From assembly GCA_017524785.1 (NCBI GenBank), contig JAFXUY010000036.1:1-35748 (forward strand): DNA of 35,748 bases. The letters run 5' to 3'. The translations under genes and the position numbers were made by a program. Below the pieces are notes generated by a model. It had not been told where the DNA came from and searched no databases. It saw nothing but the letters and a program-made list of their open reading frames with translations. This document shows, one piece after another, positions 8,174 to 14,170 of the stretch. This DNA is from Bacteroidales bacterium. GTDB taxonomy: Bacteria > Bacteroidota > Bacteroidia > Bacteroidales > P3. Within the stretch, counting starts at the first letter, position 1; each line of letters begins with the position of its first letter.

Positions 8174-8650
8174 ATGAACAATAGTAAGAACATGACAGAT
8201 AGTGCATTGCTCGACAGGGCTCGGCGCTATTGCGCTCTCGCCGAACAGTGCGAGAGCGGTGTGCGCCAAAAGCTTGTCACCTGGGGTGCCGGTGCCGACG
8301 AGGCCGATGCCGTGGTGACGCGTCTGCGCTCCGAAGGCTACCTTGACGACAAGCGTTATGCGCGCGCCTATTGCGAGAGCAAGATACTGCAGCAGGGCTG
8401 GGGACGCCAGAAGGTGCTCTACCAGTTGCGCCTGAAGCATTTGCCCAAGGAAGCCATCGACGAGGCCATGGCCAGCGTGGGCGAGGAAGCCTACCTCGAG
8501 GTGATGCGCTCCGTGGCCGGACGCAAGCAGCGCGAACTGGGCAACGACGACAGTCCGGAGCAGCAGCGCAAGCTTATGTCGTTTCTTGCATCGAGGGGCT
8601 TCACCTATAGCGAGATCAACAAAATAATAACCAATACCACAGAACAATGA
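8174..8650 (+). CDS. recX: Regulatory protein RecX
   Basis: A 158-residue RecX-family protein, which binds RecA filaments and modulates recombinase activity in the cytoplasm. Recognisable features are the three-helix repeat units, including YLDDKRYARAYCESKILQQGWGRQKVLYQLRLKHL followed by a repeat around LMSFLASRGFTYSEINKII. The frame is open from 8087, but the upstream part carries the -7 promoter box and is rich in non-RecX residues. ATG 8174 (MNNSKNM) or the second ATG at 8192 gives the normal family length. Its TGA overlaps the ATG of the next gene (ATGA), so recX and the DUF3078 gene are translationally coupled. Confidence 0.88.
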   Translation: MNNSKNMTDSALLDRARRYCALAEQCESGVRQKLVTWGAGADEADAVVTRLRSEGYLDDKRYARAYCESKILQQGWGRQKVLYQLRLKHLPKEAIDEAMASVGEEAYLEVMRSVAGRKQRELGNDDSPEQQRKLMSFLASRGFTYSEINKIITNTTEQ

Positions 8651-9741
8651 AACGTTTCTTTACCGTTTTGGCGGCGCTGATGCTCACCGCCGCCGCCGTC
8701 ACTGCCCAGGAAGAAGCAGCGAAACCTGCCGGCACCTGGACTACCAGCACCACCCCCGCCCTCAAGGCTAGCGAATTTCTGTTCAAGAACTGGTCGTCGA
8801 CCGGCAACTCGCAGATTGATGTCACCGGAACTTTCTTCGGCAACTACAAGTACACGCACCCCAAGTTCGTGTGGGACAATGTGGTTGACTTGGCCTATGG
8901 CTATGCCTGGCAGGACCTCGACAACAGCGCTGCCGACTCGGCCGGCGGCCTCTTCGAGACCCGTCGCAAGAGCAACGACAAAATCGACCTCTCCAGCGTC
9001 CTCTCGTGGAATGCTTACAAAGGTTGGGGCGCCTCGTTCACTGCCAACCTCAAGACCCAGTTTGGCAACGGCTATGTCTACGACGGCATCGGTGCCGCTG
9101 CCGAGGAGACCAAGCAGAAGGTCTCGGGCTTCTTTGCCCCTGCCTATCTGACCACCGCTCTCTCGTTCGAGTATAAGAAGACTGATTGGTCGGTGTCGCT
9201 CTCGTTCCTAACCGGCAAGACCACCTTCGTCTGCGACGACAGCCTCATTGCCGGCGGCAACACCTACGGTGTCATCCAGCCCGACGACTTCAATGCCGCC
9301 GACCCCACCACCTTCAACCATGTCTATTTCGCCCTCGGTAGCTATGTCAAGGCCCAGTATCTGAAAAAAGACCTCCTGCCCAAGCTCGACCTCTATGCAC
9401 GAGCCGAGATATTCTACGACTACTGGAAACCTTCCAACATGTCGTGGGACAACATGGTCGACCCCGTCACGGGCGACGTTGTCAGCAAGTATGCCCTTGC
9501 CGAAGGCGAGACCTACGACGGACTGGCCCAGAAGAACTGGCTCCAGCGCCGCGCTTTCGAGACCGACTTCGACTTTGAGGTGAAGCTCGACTACCGTTTC
9601 TCCGACCACATTGCCGCCAACTTTGCCCTGAACATGAAGTGGGACACCGACTTCAGCGGTATGGGCAAGTGGGGTCACTGGCAGATGTACCAGATGGCCG
9701 GTGTGCAGGTGTTCTTCAACTGGAAGACACCCAAGAAGTAA
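8647..9741 (+). CDS. DUF3078 family outer-membrane beta-barrel-like protein
   Basis: A 364-residue exported protein: signal peptide MKRFFTVLAALMLTAAAVTAQ. It carries the Bacteroidota DUF3078 signature: an LFKNWSSTGNSQIDVTGTFFGNYKYTH-type strand, DNVVDLAYGYAWQDL, the RKSNDKIDLSSVLSWNAYKGW segment, and a final strand ending in an aromatic residue pattern (MAGVQVFFNWKTPKK). Alternating hydrophobic beta strands and many aromatic girdle residues suggest an outer-membrane barrel. No biochemical function is established for the family. It follows recX with a 4-base overlap and is closed by a strong hairpin terminator. Confidence 0.85.
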   Translation: MKRFFTVLAALMLTAAAVTAQEEAAKPAGTWTTSTTPALKASEFLFKNWSSTGNSQIDVTGTFFGNYKYTHPKFVWDNVVDLAYGYAWQDLDNSAADSAGGLFETRRKSNDKIDLSSVLSWNAYKGWGASFTANLKTQFGNGYVYDGIGAAAEETKQKVSGFFAPAYLTTALSFEYKKTDWSVSLSFLTGKTTFVCDDSLIAGGNTYGVIQPDDFNAADPTTFNHVYFALGSYVKAQYLKKDLLPKLDLYARAEIFYDYWKPSNMSWDNMVDPVTGDVVSKYALAEGETYDGLAQKNWLQRRAFETDFDFEVKLDYRFSDHIAANFALNMKWDTDFSGMGKWGHWQMYQMAGVQVFFNWKTPKK

Positions 9742-9793
9742 TAATCAGAAAGATAGATAAAATTATCTTCCCCCAATCATAGAGATTTGAGGC

Positions 9794-9805
9794 TTATTTG
9801 CCCCC
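9794..9805 (+). repeat. Candidate left attachment-type repeat
   Basis: TTATTTGCCCCC, 11 of 12 identical to 18124-18135 next to the tyrosine integrase. A 12-base match is weak on its own; the positions, at both edges of the AT-rich island, make it worth noting. Confidence 0.25.
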
Positions 9806-9807
9806 TT

Positions 9808-9848
9808 AACTGCCAAAAAATATTTCTTGTTTTTGGCAGTTTTTTTTG
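9808..9848 (+). terminator. Rho-independent terminator after the DUF3078 gene
   Basis: A 12-bp perfect stem AACTGCCAAAAA/TTTTTGGCAGTT (9808-9819 and 9830-9841) followed by a run of T. It is the last clearly host-like feature before the AT-rich island. Confidence 0.85.
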
Positions 9849-9965
9849 TGTCTGCCCAACCCACATCACCCCGCCTTCATATCCTGAATTAAGCCGTACC
9901 ATACTGAACTTTTCCGATTGGCACAGGGCTGAAAAAAATTTTCAAAAAATTTTTTGGTTTTTTTT

Positions 9966-9989
9966 AATGAGTGCTCATTTCGTTGTATA
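9966..9989 (+). repeat. Dyad repeat copy 1 (AATGAGTGCTCA...)
   Basis: AATGAG-TG-CTCATT is a perfect 6-bp dyad around a TG dinucleotide. The same 12 bases AATGAGTGCTCA recur in direct orientation at 13985-13996, and similarity continues to the right (yTTsGTT then GTAT). The two copies enclose about 4.0 kb containing the serine recombinase. Confidence 0.6.
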
Positions 9990-10020
9990 TTATAAGAAAA
10001 AGCAAGATTATGAGCATTAA
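9967..10020 (+). CDS. Short upstream frame (17 codons, MSAH...) before the HAD gene
   Basis: ATG in the dyad repeat opens a 17-residue frame MSAHFVVYYKKKQDYEH. Its stop overlaps the HAD gene start by 11 bases in another frame. The first four residues are identical to those of the frame at 13986, which arises from the second copy of the repeat. It could act as a coupled leader peptide or be a by-product of the conserved DNA site; there is no direct evidence of translation. Confidence 0.3.
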   Translation: MSAHFVVYYKKKQDYEH

Positions 10021-10540
10021 GGCAGTTCTAGTCGATTTTGACCAAACTTTATTTGACACAAAACAGGCTCGTCAGCTCTGGCACCAAGACAAGCCTGATT
10101 GGAACAGGATTATCTCGTATGTGCCCCACTTTCGGTTGTATAACGGCTGGCGGTGGGTGTTGTCTTTCTTTGACAATATGCCGTGGGGCATAGTTTCCAG
10201 AAACGTCAAACAGCTTATATCACCTACACTACAACGCAACGGCTTAAAATTCAACCCTGTCATAACTCGCTATGGCGAGAACGGACGGGAGCGTGTTAGC
10301 CTATCAAAGACGGCACTATTTGAACAAGCTCTAAAACATACAGAGTTTGCAGACCTAAAAAGAGAAGAGGTGTTATTTGTGGGCGACCAAGCCACAGACG
10401 TTATTCAAGCTAACTCCTTTGGCTTTTTATCAGCCGCCGCTTATTGGGGAACATTGGAACCCGACAAACTAGCTCAGACACAACCAACGTTTAGACTGAG
10501 CACCCCACTAGACCTTTTCAACGTGTTGCTAAATAACTGA
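10010..10540 (+). CDS. HAD-superfamily hydrolase
   Basis: A 176-residue haloacid-dehalogenase-type phosphatase. Motif I is VDFDQTLFDT with the nucleophile Asp9 and general acid Asp11. Motif II is near GIVSRNVKQL (Ser). A Lys in the SLSKTALFEQAL region serves as motif III, and motif IV is VGDQATDV (Gly125-Asp126 ... Asp130). Substrate unknown; candidates are phosphorylated small metabolites or nucleotides. The start at ATG 10010 (MSIKAVLVDFD) puts motif I at the normal distance from the N-terminus; an earlier start at 9971 would add an unrelated basic segment. It is the first gene inside the interval bracketed by the dyad repeats. No consensus promoter is seen directly upstream. Confidence 0.75.
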   Translation: MSIKAVLVDFDQTLFDTKQARQLWHQDKPDWNRIISYVPHFRLYNGWRWVLSFFDNMPWGIVSRNVKQLISPTLQRNGLKFNPVITRYGENGRERVSLSKTALFEQALKHTEFADLKREEVLFVGDQATDVIQANSFGFLSAAAYWGTLEPDKLAQTQPTFRLSTPLDLFNVLLNN

Positions 10541-10582
10541 CCGCAGCGCGAGAGAATCCACACTACGCGGATATTTATATAT

Positions 10583-10750
10583 ATGGCACGTAAAAGAAGA
10601 ACTAGAAAACTATCCCAAGAGACCAAAGATAAGATTTCAAAGTCGCTGCGGTCTTGCCACAATCCACGCTACGGGAAACATTGGAGCGAGACAGAGAAAA
10701 GGCAACGGAGCCTATGGATGATTGAGTATTGGAAGCATATTCCAAATTAA
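10583..10750 (+). CDS. 55-residue basic protein resembling a NUMOD3 DNA-binding motif
   Basis: A very basic small protein beginning MARKRRTRKLSQETKDKISK. The sequence ETKDKISKSLR...NPRYGKHWSETEKRQRSLW resembles the tandem NUMOD3 motif (SEETKxKIS-type helices) that binds DNA in GIY-YIG and HNH homing endonucleases, but no nuclease domain is attached or adjacent. It ends one base before the stop of the convergent winged-helix gene. It could be a stand-alone DNA-binding protein or the remnant of a homing endonuclease. The family assignment rests on motif appearance only. Confidence 0.5.
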   Translation: MARKRRTRKLSQETKDKISKSLRSCHNPRYGKHWSETEKRQRSLWMIEYWKHIPN

Positions 10751-10751
10751 A

Positions 10752-11843
10752 CTACACATCATCATCACTGTGATACCTCTGAATTTTTAGCCATTCCTCA
10801 GCCTCCTTTTGCCAACTATCACTACTACCCCTTTGGGGTGTTGTATTTATTCTGTTTAGCAGTTGTCGAGCGTATTCTTTCCATTCATATCTTGTGAGGA
10901 TAACATTGCTATCATAAGATACAGGACATTCGTCATCCATCATACCATTATCTATCCATTGTTTAAGCTCGCCATACACCTCTTTAATTTGGTCATCACT
11001 ATATACCCAATTCATACCATCAATGCGTCTTTGTGTTTCCTCGAAAAAATAGAACAGGTAAGCAGGTGTAAATGGTGCATCCTTGTATAAGCTAGGAAAA
11101 CGTTTGGAAAACAACAAGGGCTCTTTGGCAATCGTGTGAGGCGCGGCGGGGCGTGGGGTGCCCATTTCGGAGATTTCTCTTTTATCTCTTTTATCTACTT
11201 GCTTTGGTGTATGTTGTTTCGCTGTCTGTCGGTTTATCTTGCTCTTTTTCCCGTTGTATCGTTTTAGAAAAGCACCCCAATTTTTATCTTTATCCTCTCG
11301 GTACTTGGTGGGGTACACATACAAGCTTTCAGCCTCCTCCCATAACTTATTAAATCTATCTTTTATCGTGTTTAATCCATCTATCGTTGTTTGTGAGTCA
11401 AGAGCATCACCTAATGCGTTACTCGTATCGTATAGTCCTTTTAAGTCTGGTCTTGACTGTAAAACTGAACTCTGTTTATCTATATTATCGTTATCTTTAA
11501 TATATGCATCATTTTGGGCATTTATTTTGTCATTGTTAGCCTCAAAATGAAACAAGTATTTCTCGTAGTTAGGTATCGAATAACGGGCACGTGTTTTGGT
11601 TTGTCCTTGTTGTTTGGTGCTATATGACACCAACCCTTTATTGACCAATTCCGTAATGGCTCGTTGTGCTGTGGCGCGAGGAACACCTGTGGCTTTGGCT
11701 ATTTCATTTTGAGAAATCTCATAATACGGTTGGTGATAGGTCTCAATAGCCATCTGATAACCGTAGATAAGAAATACGAATATCTTGTATTGATTGCCCG
11801 ATAAGAGAGGCATCACCTCAATAAGTTTCTTGCTATCTATCAT
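10752..11843 (-). CDS. Winged-helix DNA-binding protein, replication-initiator-like
   Basis: A 363-residue AT-rich-coded protein. Residues ~15-100 form a winged helix-turn-helix: EISQNEIAKATGVPRATAQRAITELVNKGLVSY with a following beta-wing (KTRARYSIPNYEKY). The middle is polar and probably disordered (Asn, Asp, Lys and Gln rich). The C-terminal part (about 250-350) is Trp/Tyr-rich with LFYFFEETQRRIDGMNWVYSDDQI. This two-part arrangement resembles plasmid or phage replication proteins (an HTH followed by a helicase- or primase-loading region), but no polymerase, primase or nuclease motif is visible. Interleaved inverted repeats lie directly upstream of its start, consistent with autoregulation or an origin. 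Confidence 0.55.
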   Translation of the reverse strand: MIDSKKLIEVMPLLSGNQYKIFVFLIYGYQMAIETYHQPYYEISQNEIAKATGVPRATAQRAITELVNKGLVSYSTKQQGQTKTRARYSIPNYEKYLFHFEANNDKINAQNDAYIKDNDNIDKQSSVLQSRPDLKGLYDTSNALGDALDSQTTIDGLNTIKDRFNKLWEEAESLYVYPTKYREDKDKNWGAFLKRYNGKKSKINRQTAKQHTPKQVDKRDKREISEMGTPRPAAPHTIAKEPLLFSKRFPSLYKDAPFTPAYLFYFFEETQRRIDGMNWVYSDDQIKEVYGELKQWIDNGMMDDECPVSYDSNVILTRYEWKEYARQLLNRINTTPQRGSSDSWQKEAEEWLKIQRYHSDDDV

Positions 11844-11850
11844 TTTTTTA

Positions 11851-11944
11851 TGGTATCAAAATGAGCCAACCGCCATTATCAGGATACCACTACTGACAAT
11901 GACGGTTGATGTGCTCTTATTTCTTACGGAACATCGTGGTATCG
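11851..11944 (-). promoter_or_regulatory. Interleaved inverted repeats upstream of the winged-helix gene (operator or origin candidate)
   Basis: TGGTATC occurs at 11851-11857 and 11938-11944, and its inverse GATACCA at 11883-11889. Interleaved with these, CAACCGCCATT (11867-11877) pairs with AATGACGGTTG (11898-11908) with one mismatch. The set starts 7 bases upstream of the ATG of the winged-helix gene. Confidence 0.45.
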
Positions 11945-12207
11945 TTCCAATCTCTATATATAAATATACTCCAATCCTTTGAAATAATCAAGTTTTTCTC
12001 ACCTCTCCCTAAGGAATATCGACAAGCTTTAAGTAGCAAACGACCGTTGGTGGTTTATTTATATATTTTTGATATTCAAGCCTCTGGCTGCGGTTCCCGT
12101 GTAGTTTAATTGGGAAAAACCGCAATACAAAACACCCCATAGGCATCGGTGGGCTTTTTAATTAATTCATTTTCTTTAATTTAACAAACCAATCAGATAA
12201 TTGTTTT
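11945..12207. other. Noncoding AT-rich stretch
   Basis: No gene is supported here; frames are short and unlike neighbours. A weak hairpin with a T-run, CCCAT/GTGGG then CTTTTT at 12135-12158, could terminate either strand. The remainder shows only AT-rich sequence. Confidence 0.4.
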
Positions 12208-12435
12208 TTATTTCCTCTTACGGGCTGATGACACTACCAGCTTGCCAACACGAATGATGCACTTACTATTCTTAAAGTAGCCGACAGAACTAATCCGCAT
12301 ATCTCGGAGCACTCGATAATTGACCCCGATTTGCTCTGGGTTCCAATTCTCACACAAGGCTGTTAGGCTCCCATAGTAGTAGTGTTCACCATTTATTTCC
12401 AGATGTACAACTTTGATATTCTTATCTTTATCCAT
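12208..12435 (-). CDS. Small phage/element-type protein of unknown function (75 aa)
   Basis: MDKDKNIKVVHLEINGEHYY and the following YGSLTALCENWNPEQIGVNY, RDMRISSVGYFKNSKCIIR resemble a family of short proteins common in Bacteroidales phages and integrative elements, in which an H-Y-Y-[YF]-G-S motif is followed by a helix and a K-N-x-x-C-x-I-R segment. Function unknown. Start 12435 is chosen because a -7 box (TATCTTTG, complement of 12460-12467) lies 24 bases upstream and inside any longer frame. It is divergent from the DUF2693 gene. Confidence 0.6.
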   Translation of the reverse strand: MDKDKNIKVVHLEINGEHYYYGSLTALCENWNPEQIGVNYRVLRDMRISSVGYFKNSKCIIRVGKLVVSSARKRK

Positions 12436-12459
12436 AATAAGTTGATTTAATTTCAAAGG

Positions 12460-12467
12460 CAAAGATA
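12460..12467 (-). promoter_or_regulatory. -7 element for the 75-aa gene
   Basis: Complement reads TATCTTTG. No good -33 is found at 19-21 bases, so this half-site alone supports a promoter. Confidence 0.4.
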
Positions 12468-12529
12468 GATATTTGTCGGCTAATAATCGCATAATGATAC
12501 GACATTTAACATTATTTAACAATATAAAT

Positions 12530-12560
12530 TTTGCTATGTTGTACAATAAGCGTATCTTTG
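12530..12560 (+). promoter_or_regulatory. Canonical promoter for the DUF2693 gene
   Basis: TTTG (12530-12533), 19 bases, TATCTTTG (12553-12560): exact consensus. Transcription is expected from about 12567, leaving ~57 bases of leader before ATG 12624. Confidence 0.85.
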
Positions 12561-12623
12561 TACATAGAAAGAAAGGGATAAAAAGATAAAATAATCGAGT
12601 TACAAACAATAAATCAATCAGTT

Positions 12624-12989
12624 ATGGAAAACAACATCATCACCAACGCCTGTAAAACCCTTAGTCAAGTTGCCATCGTGAACAATATGACCGCCACACG
12701 TGCCGAAGTCATTGCCCGTAGAACCAACTCTATCTCTATTGGCATTGCCAAAAGTGCAATGATAAATGAACTGAAAAGCAAGATGAAAAACGGTGTGGCT
12801 CATTTCCTATTCGTCAAGAAGGACGGTAGCATCCGTGAGGCTTTTGGAACCATCAACGGTGCTTTGGCATCAGCCACCACCACAGGAACGGGCATCAGCC
12901 GAGAAAACTATGCCACTTGTGCATTTTACGATTGTGTATGTGGTGGGTGGAGGTCGTTCCGATGGGAAACGCTCCTGAAGGTCTATTAA
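12624..12989 (+). CDS. DUF2693 (SH3 beta-barrel-fold) protein
   Basis: A 121-residue protein matching the DUF2693 pattern known from Bacteroidota phages and mobile elements: an N-terminal helical part, then HFLFVKKDGSIREAFGTIN, SRENYATCAFYDC and a GGWRSFRWETLLKVY end. The fold is thought to be a small beta-barrel; molecular function is unknown. It is transcribed from a perfect promoter and precedes the serine recombinase in the same direction. A GC-rich hairpin (13001-13030) lies between the two. The 3' end of the gene contains one copy of a 17-base repeat whose second copy lies just beyond the stop. Confidence 0.8.
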   Translation: MENNIITNACKTLSQVAIVNNMTATRAEVIARRTNSISIGIAKSAMINELKSKMKNGVAHFLFVKKDGSIREAFGTINGALASATTTGTGISRENYATCAFYDCVCGGWRSFRWETLLKVY

Positions 12990-13010
12990 TTCGATGTGGT
13001 GGGTGGGGGT
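12938..13010 (+). repeat. 17-base direct repeat at the 3' end of the DUF2693 gene
   Basis: ATGTGGTGGGTGG[A/G]GGT occurs at 12938-12954 (coding) and 12994-13010 (just after the stop), 16 of 17 identical, 56 bases apart. Confidence 0.6.
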
Positions 13011-13030
13011 GAAACCTAACACCCTCACCC
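13001..13030 (+). terminator. GC-rich hairpin between DUF2693 and the serine recombinase
   Basis: GGGTGGGGGTG and CACCCTCACCC pair over 11 positions (one G-T wobble) around an 8-base loop. No T-run follows, so it may attenuate, stabilise or process the message rather than terminate it. Confidence 0.4.
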
Positions 13031-13134
13031 TATTCAAGCAGTCAAATAACAAACACCGTCAAAATATTCAAAAAAGTCTGATAGATTACATCCACGGTAT
13101 CGAAAGTAGAAAGTCAATTAAGTCAAAGAATATT

Positions 13135-13782
13135 ATGAACGCCAAGAACAACACCGCAGCCATTTACGCGAGAGTGTCAAGCACGACAGACCGACAGAAC
13201 ACCGAAAGACAAGTCATCGACCTGAAGGCATACGCCAACAGAAACAGCCTCAAGCTTGTCAAGGTATATCAGGAACATATCAGCGGAGCAAAACGAAACA
13301 TAGAAAGACCCGTACTGACTGAGTGCCTACAATACTGCAAGGAAAACAGTATCGGTACATTGCTCGTCTCGGAGTTGAGCCGTCTTGGACGCAACACCTT
13401 TGAAGTCCTTGTCACGGTGCGAGATTTGATAGACTGCCATATCAACGTGTATTTTCAAAAGGAGCAGATGCACCTACTTGACGGAAACGGCAAACCGAGT
13501 CTGTTCACACCCATACTGATTGCTACACTCTCCACTTGTGCCGAAATGGAGAGAGAAAACATCCAATACCGTCTCAATAGTGGCCGTAGGGTGTATATAG
13601 AGAAAGGCGGCAAATTGGGGAGAAAGAAAGGCAGCGTAAAGAGCCACGAACAAAAAGAGGAACAGTACAAAGACGTGTTGGCATACCTCAACAAGGGGTA
13701 CAAAATTGCTGACATAGCCAAACTTACGGGTTCTTCTACAAGTACCGTGCAACGCTTGAAACGAGAGTTTCAAATCAGGTAA
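13135..13782 (+). CDS. Serine site-specific recombinase (resolvase/invertase family)
   Basis: A 215-residue small serine recombinase. The catalytic N-terminal domain has IYARVSSTTDRQNTERQ with nucleophile Ser15 and Arg13, the LLVSELSRLGRN segment, and the long helix start (CAEMERENIQYRLNSGR). The C-terminal ~45 residues are a helix-turn-helix (YLNKGYKIADIAKLTGSSTSTVQRLKREF), typical of resolvases and invertases. Such enzymes cut at the central two bases of dyad sites and invert, excise or resolve DNA. The frame is open from 12994, but ATG 13135 gives the normal family N-terminus. It ends ~200 bases left of the second dyad repeat AATGAGTGCTCA, whose centre is TG, so it may act there. A strong terminator follows. 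Confidence 0.88.
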   Translation: MNAKNNTAAIYARVSSTTDRQNTERQVIDLKAYANRNSLKLVKVYQEHISGAKRNIERPVLTECLQYCKENSIGTLLVSELSRLGRNTFEVLVTVRDLIDCHINVYFQKEQMHLLDGNGKPSLFTPILIATLSTCAEMERENIQYRLNSGRRVYIEKGGKLGRKKGSVKSHEQKEEQYKDVLAYLNKGYKIADIAKLTGSSTSTVQRLKREFQIR

Positions 13783-13810
13783 AACGACGGAAATATCTGT
13801 AATAACAAGC

Positions 13811-13851
13811 GATTGCCGAGGTCGAATAATTGACTTCGACAATCTTTTTTT
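13811..13851 (+). terminator. Rho-independent terminator after the serine recombinase
   Basis: GATTGCCGAGGTC pairs with GACTTCGACAATC (13-bp stem, one mismatch, one wobble; loop about 8 bases), followed by seven T. The T-run overlaps the -33 box of the next promoter. Confidence 0.85.
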
Positions 13852-13879
13852 GTCAGTTTCAGAAATATTCGTACCTTTG
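13849..13879 (+). promoter_or_regulatory. Canonical promoter for the BspA-like adhesin gene
   Basis: TTTG (13849-13852), 19 bases, TACCTTTG (13872-13879): exact consensus. Predicted transcription start is about 13886, so the adhesin mRNA has a leader of nearly 290 bases before ATG 14171. Confidence 0.85.
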
Positions 13880-13885
13880 CACTTG

Positions 13886-13981
13886 CAAACGGGGAGAAAT
13901 CCGTTTGCCGAAAAGAGTGCTTTTCGCTTATTCTGCCAATGGTGAACTTGGACATTTCGCTATAGTATAATACAGAATAAG
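13886..13981 (+). promoter_or_regulatory. Structured 5' leader: three consecutive hairpins
   Basis: Immediately from the predicted transcript start: hairpin 1 CAAACGG/CCGTTTG (13886-13892, 13901-13907), hairpin 2 CGAAAAG/CTTTTCG (13909-13915, 13920-13926), and hairpin 3 CTTATTCTG/CAGAATAAG (13927-13935, 13973-13981), all perfect stems and nearly contiguous. The leader then runs directly into the dyad repeat and its MSAH reading frame. It does not match a riboswitch I can name. Confidence 0.55.
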
Positions 13982-13984
13982 GTA

Positions 13985-14010
13985 AATGAGTGCTCACTTG
14001 GTTTGTATTC
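13985..14010 (+). repeat. Dyad repeat copy 2 (AATGAGTGCTCA...)
   Basis: AATGAGTGCTCACTTGGTTT here matches 9966-9989 (12 identical bases, then partial similarity), in the same orientation, with the same central TG. Confidence 0.6.
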
Positions 14011-14135
14011 GTGCTACACGATATACAACAAGTGGGGTCAATTCAGAAACCTTGTCTTGTTTATACACGGATGTCCAAGCCGTACCATTGAGGATGAGGC
14101 AAATCGGATGGCTCCACTTTCTTCGTTGGTATTAA
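13986..14135 (+). CDS. 49-codon upstream frame (MSAH...) in the adhesin leader
   Basis: ATG within the second dyad repeat opens a 49-residue frame MSAHLVCIRATRYTT... ending LHFLRWY, 35 bases before the adhesin ATG at 14171. Position between the structured leader and the coding sequence suits a leader peptide or a translational control frame. The shared MSAH start with the frame at 9967 comes from the repeat. No family is recognised and translation is unproven. Confidence 0.35.
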   Translation: MSAHLVCIRATRYTTSGVNSETLSCLYTDVQAVPLRMRQIGWLHFLRWY

Positions 14136-14170
14136 CTCTCTCCGAGCCGAGAACAAATATTATACAGAGT

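Noticed and set aside
12994-13134. Longer N-terminus for the serine recombinase (start at 12994)
   Set aside because: The extra 47 residues run through the GC-rich hairpin and do not resemble the recombinase family; ATG 13135 gives the standard start.
9966-13996. AATGAGTGCTCA copies as terminal inverted repeats of a transposon
   Set aside because: Both copies are in direct orientation and no DDE transposase is present; they fit a recombination-site or shared-leader explanation better.
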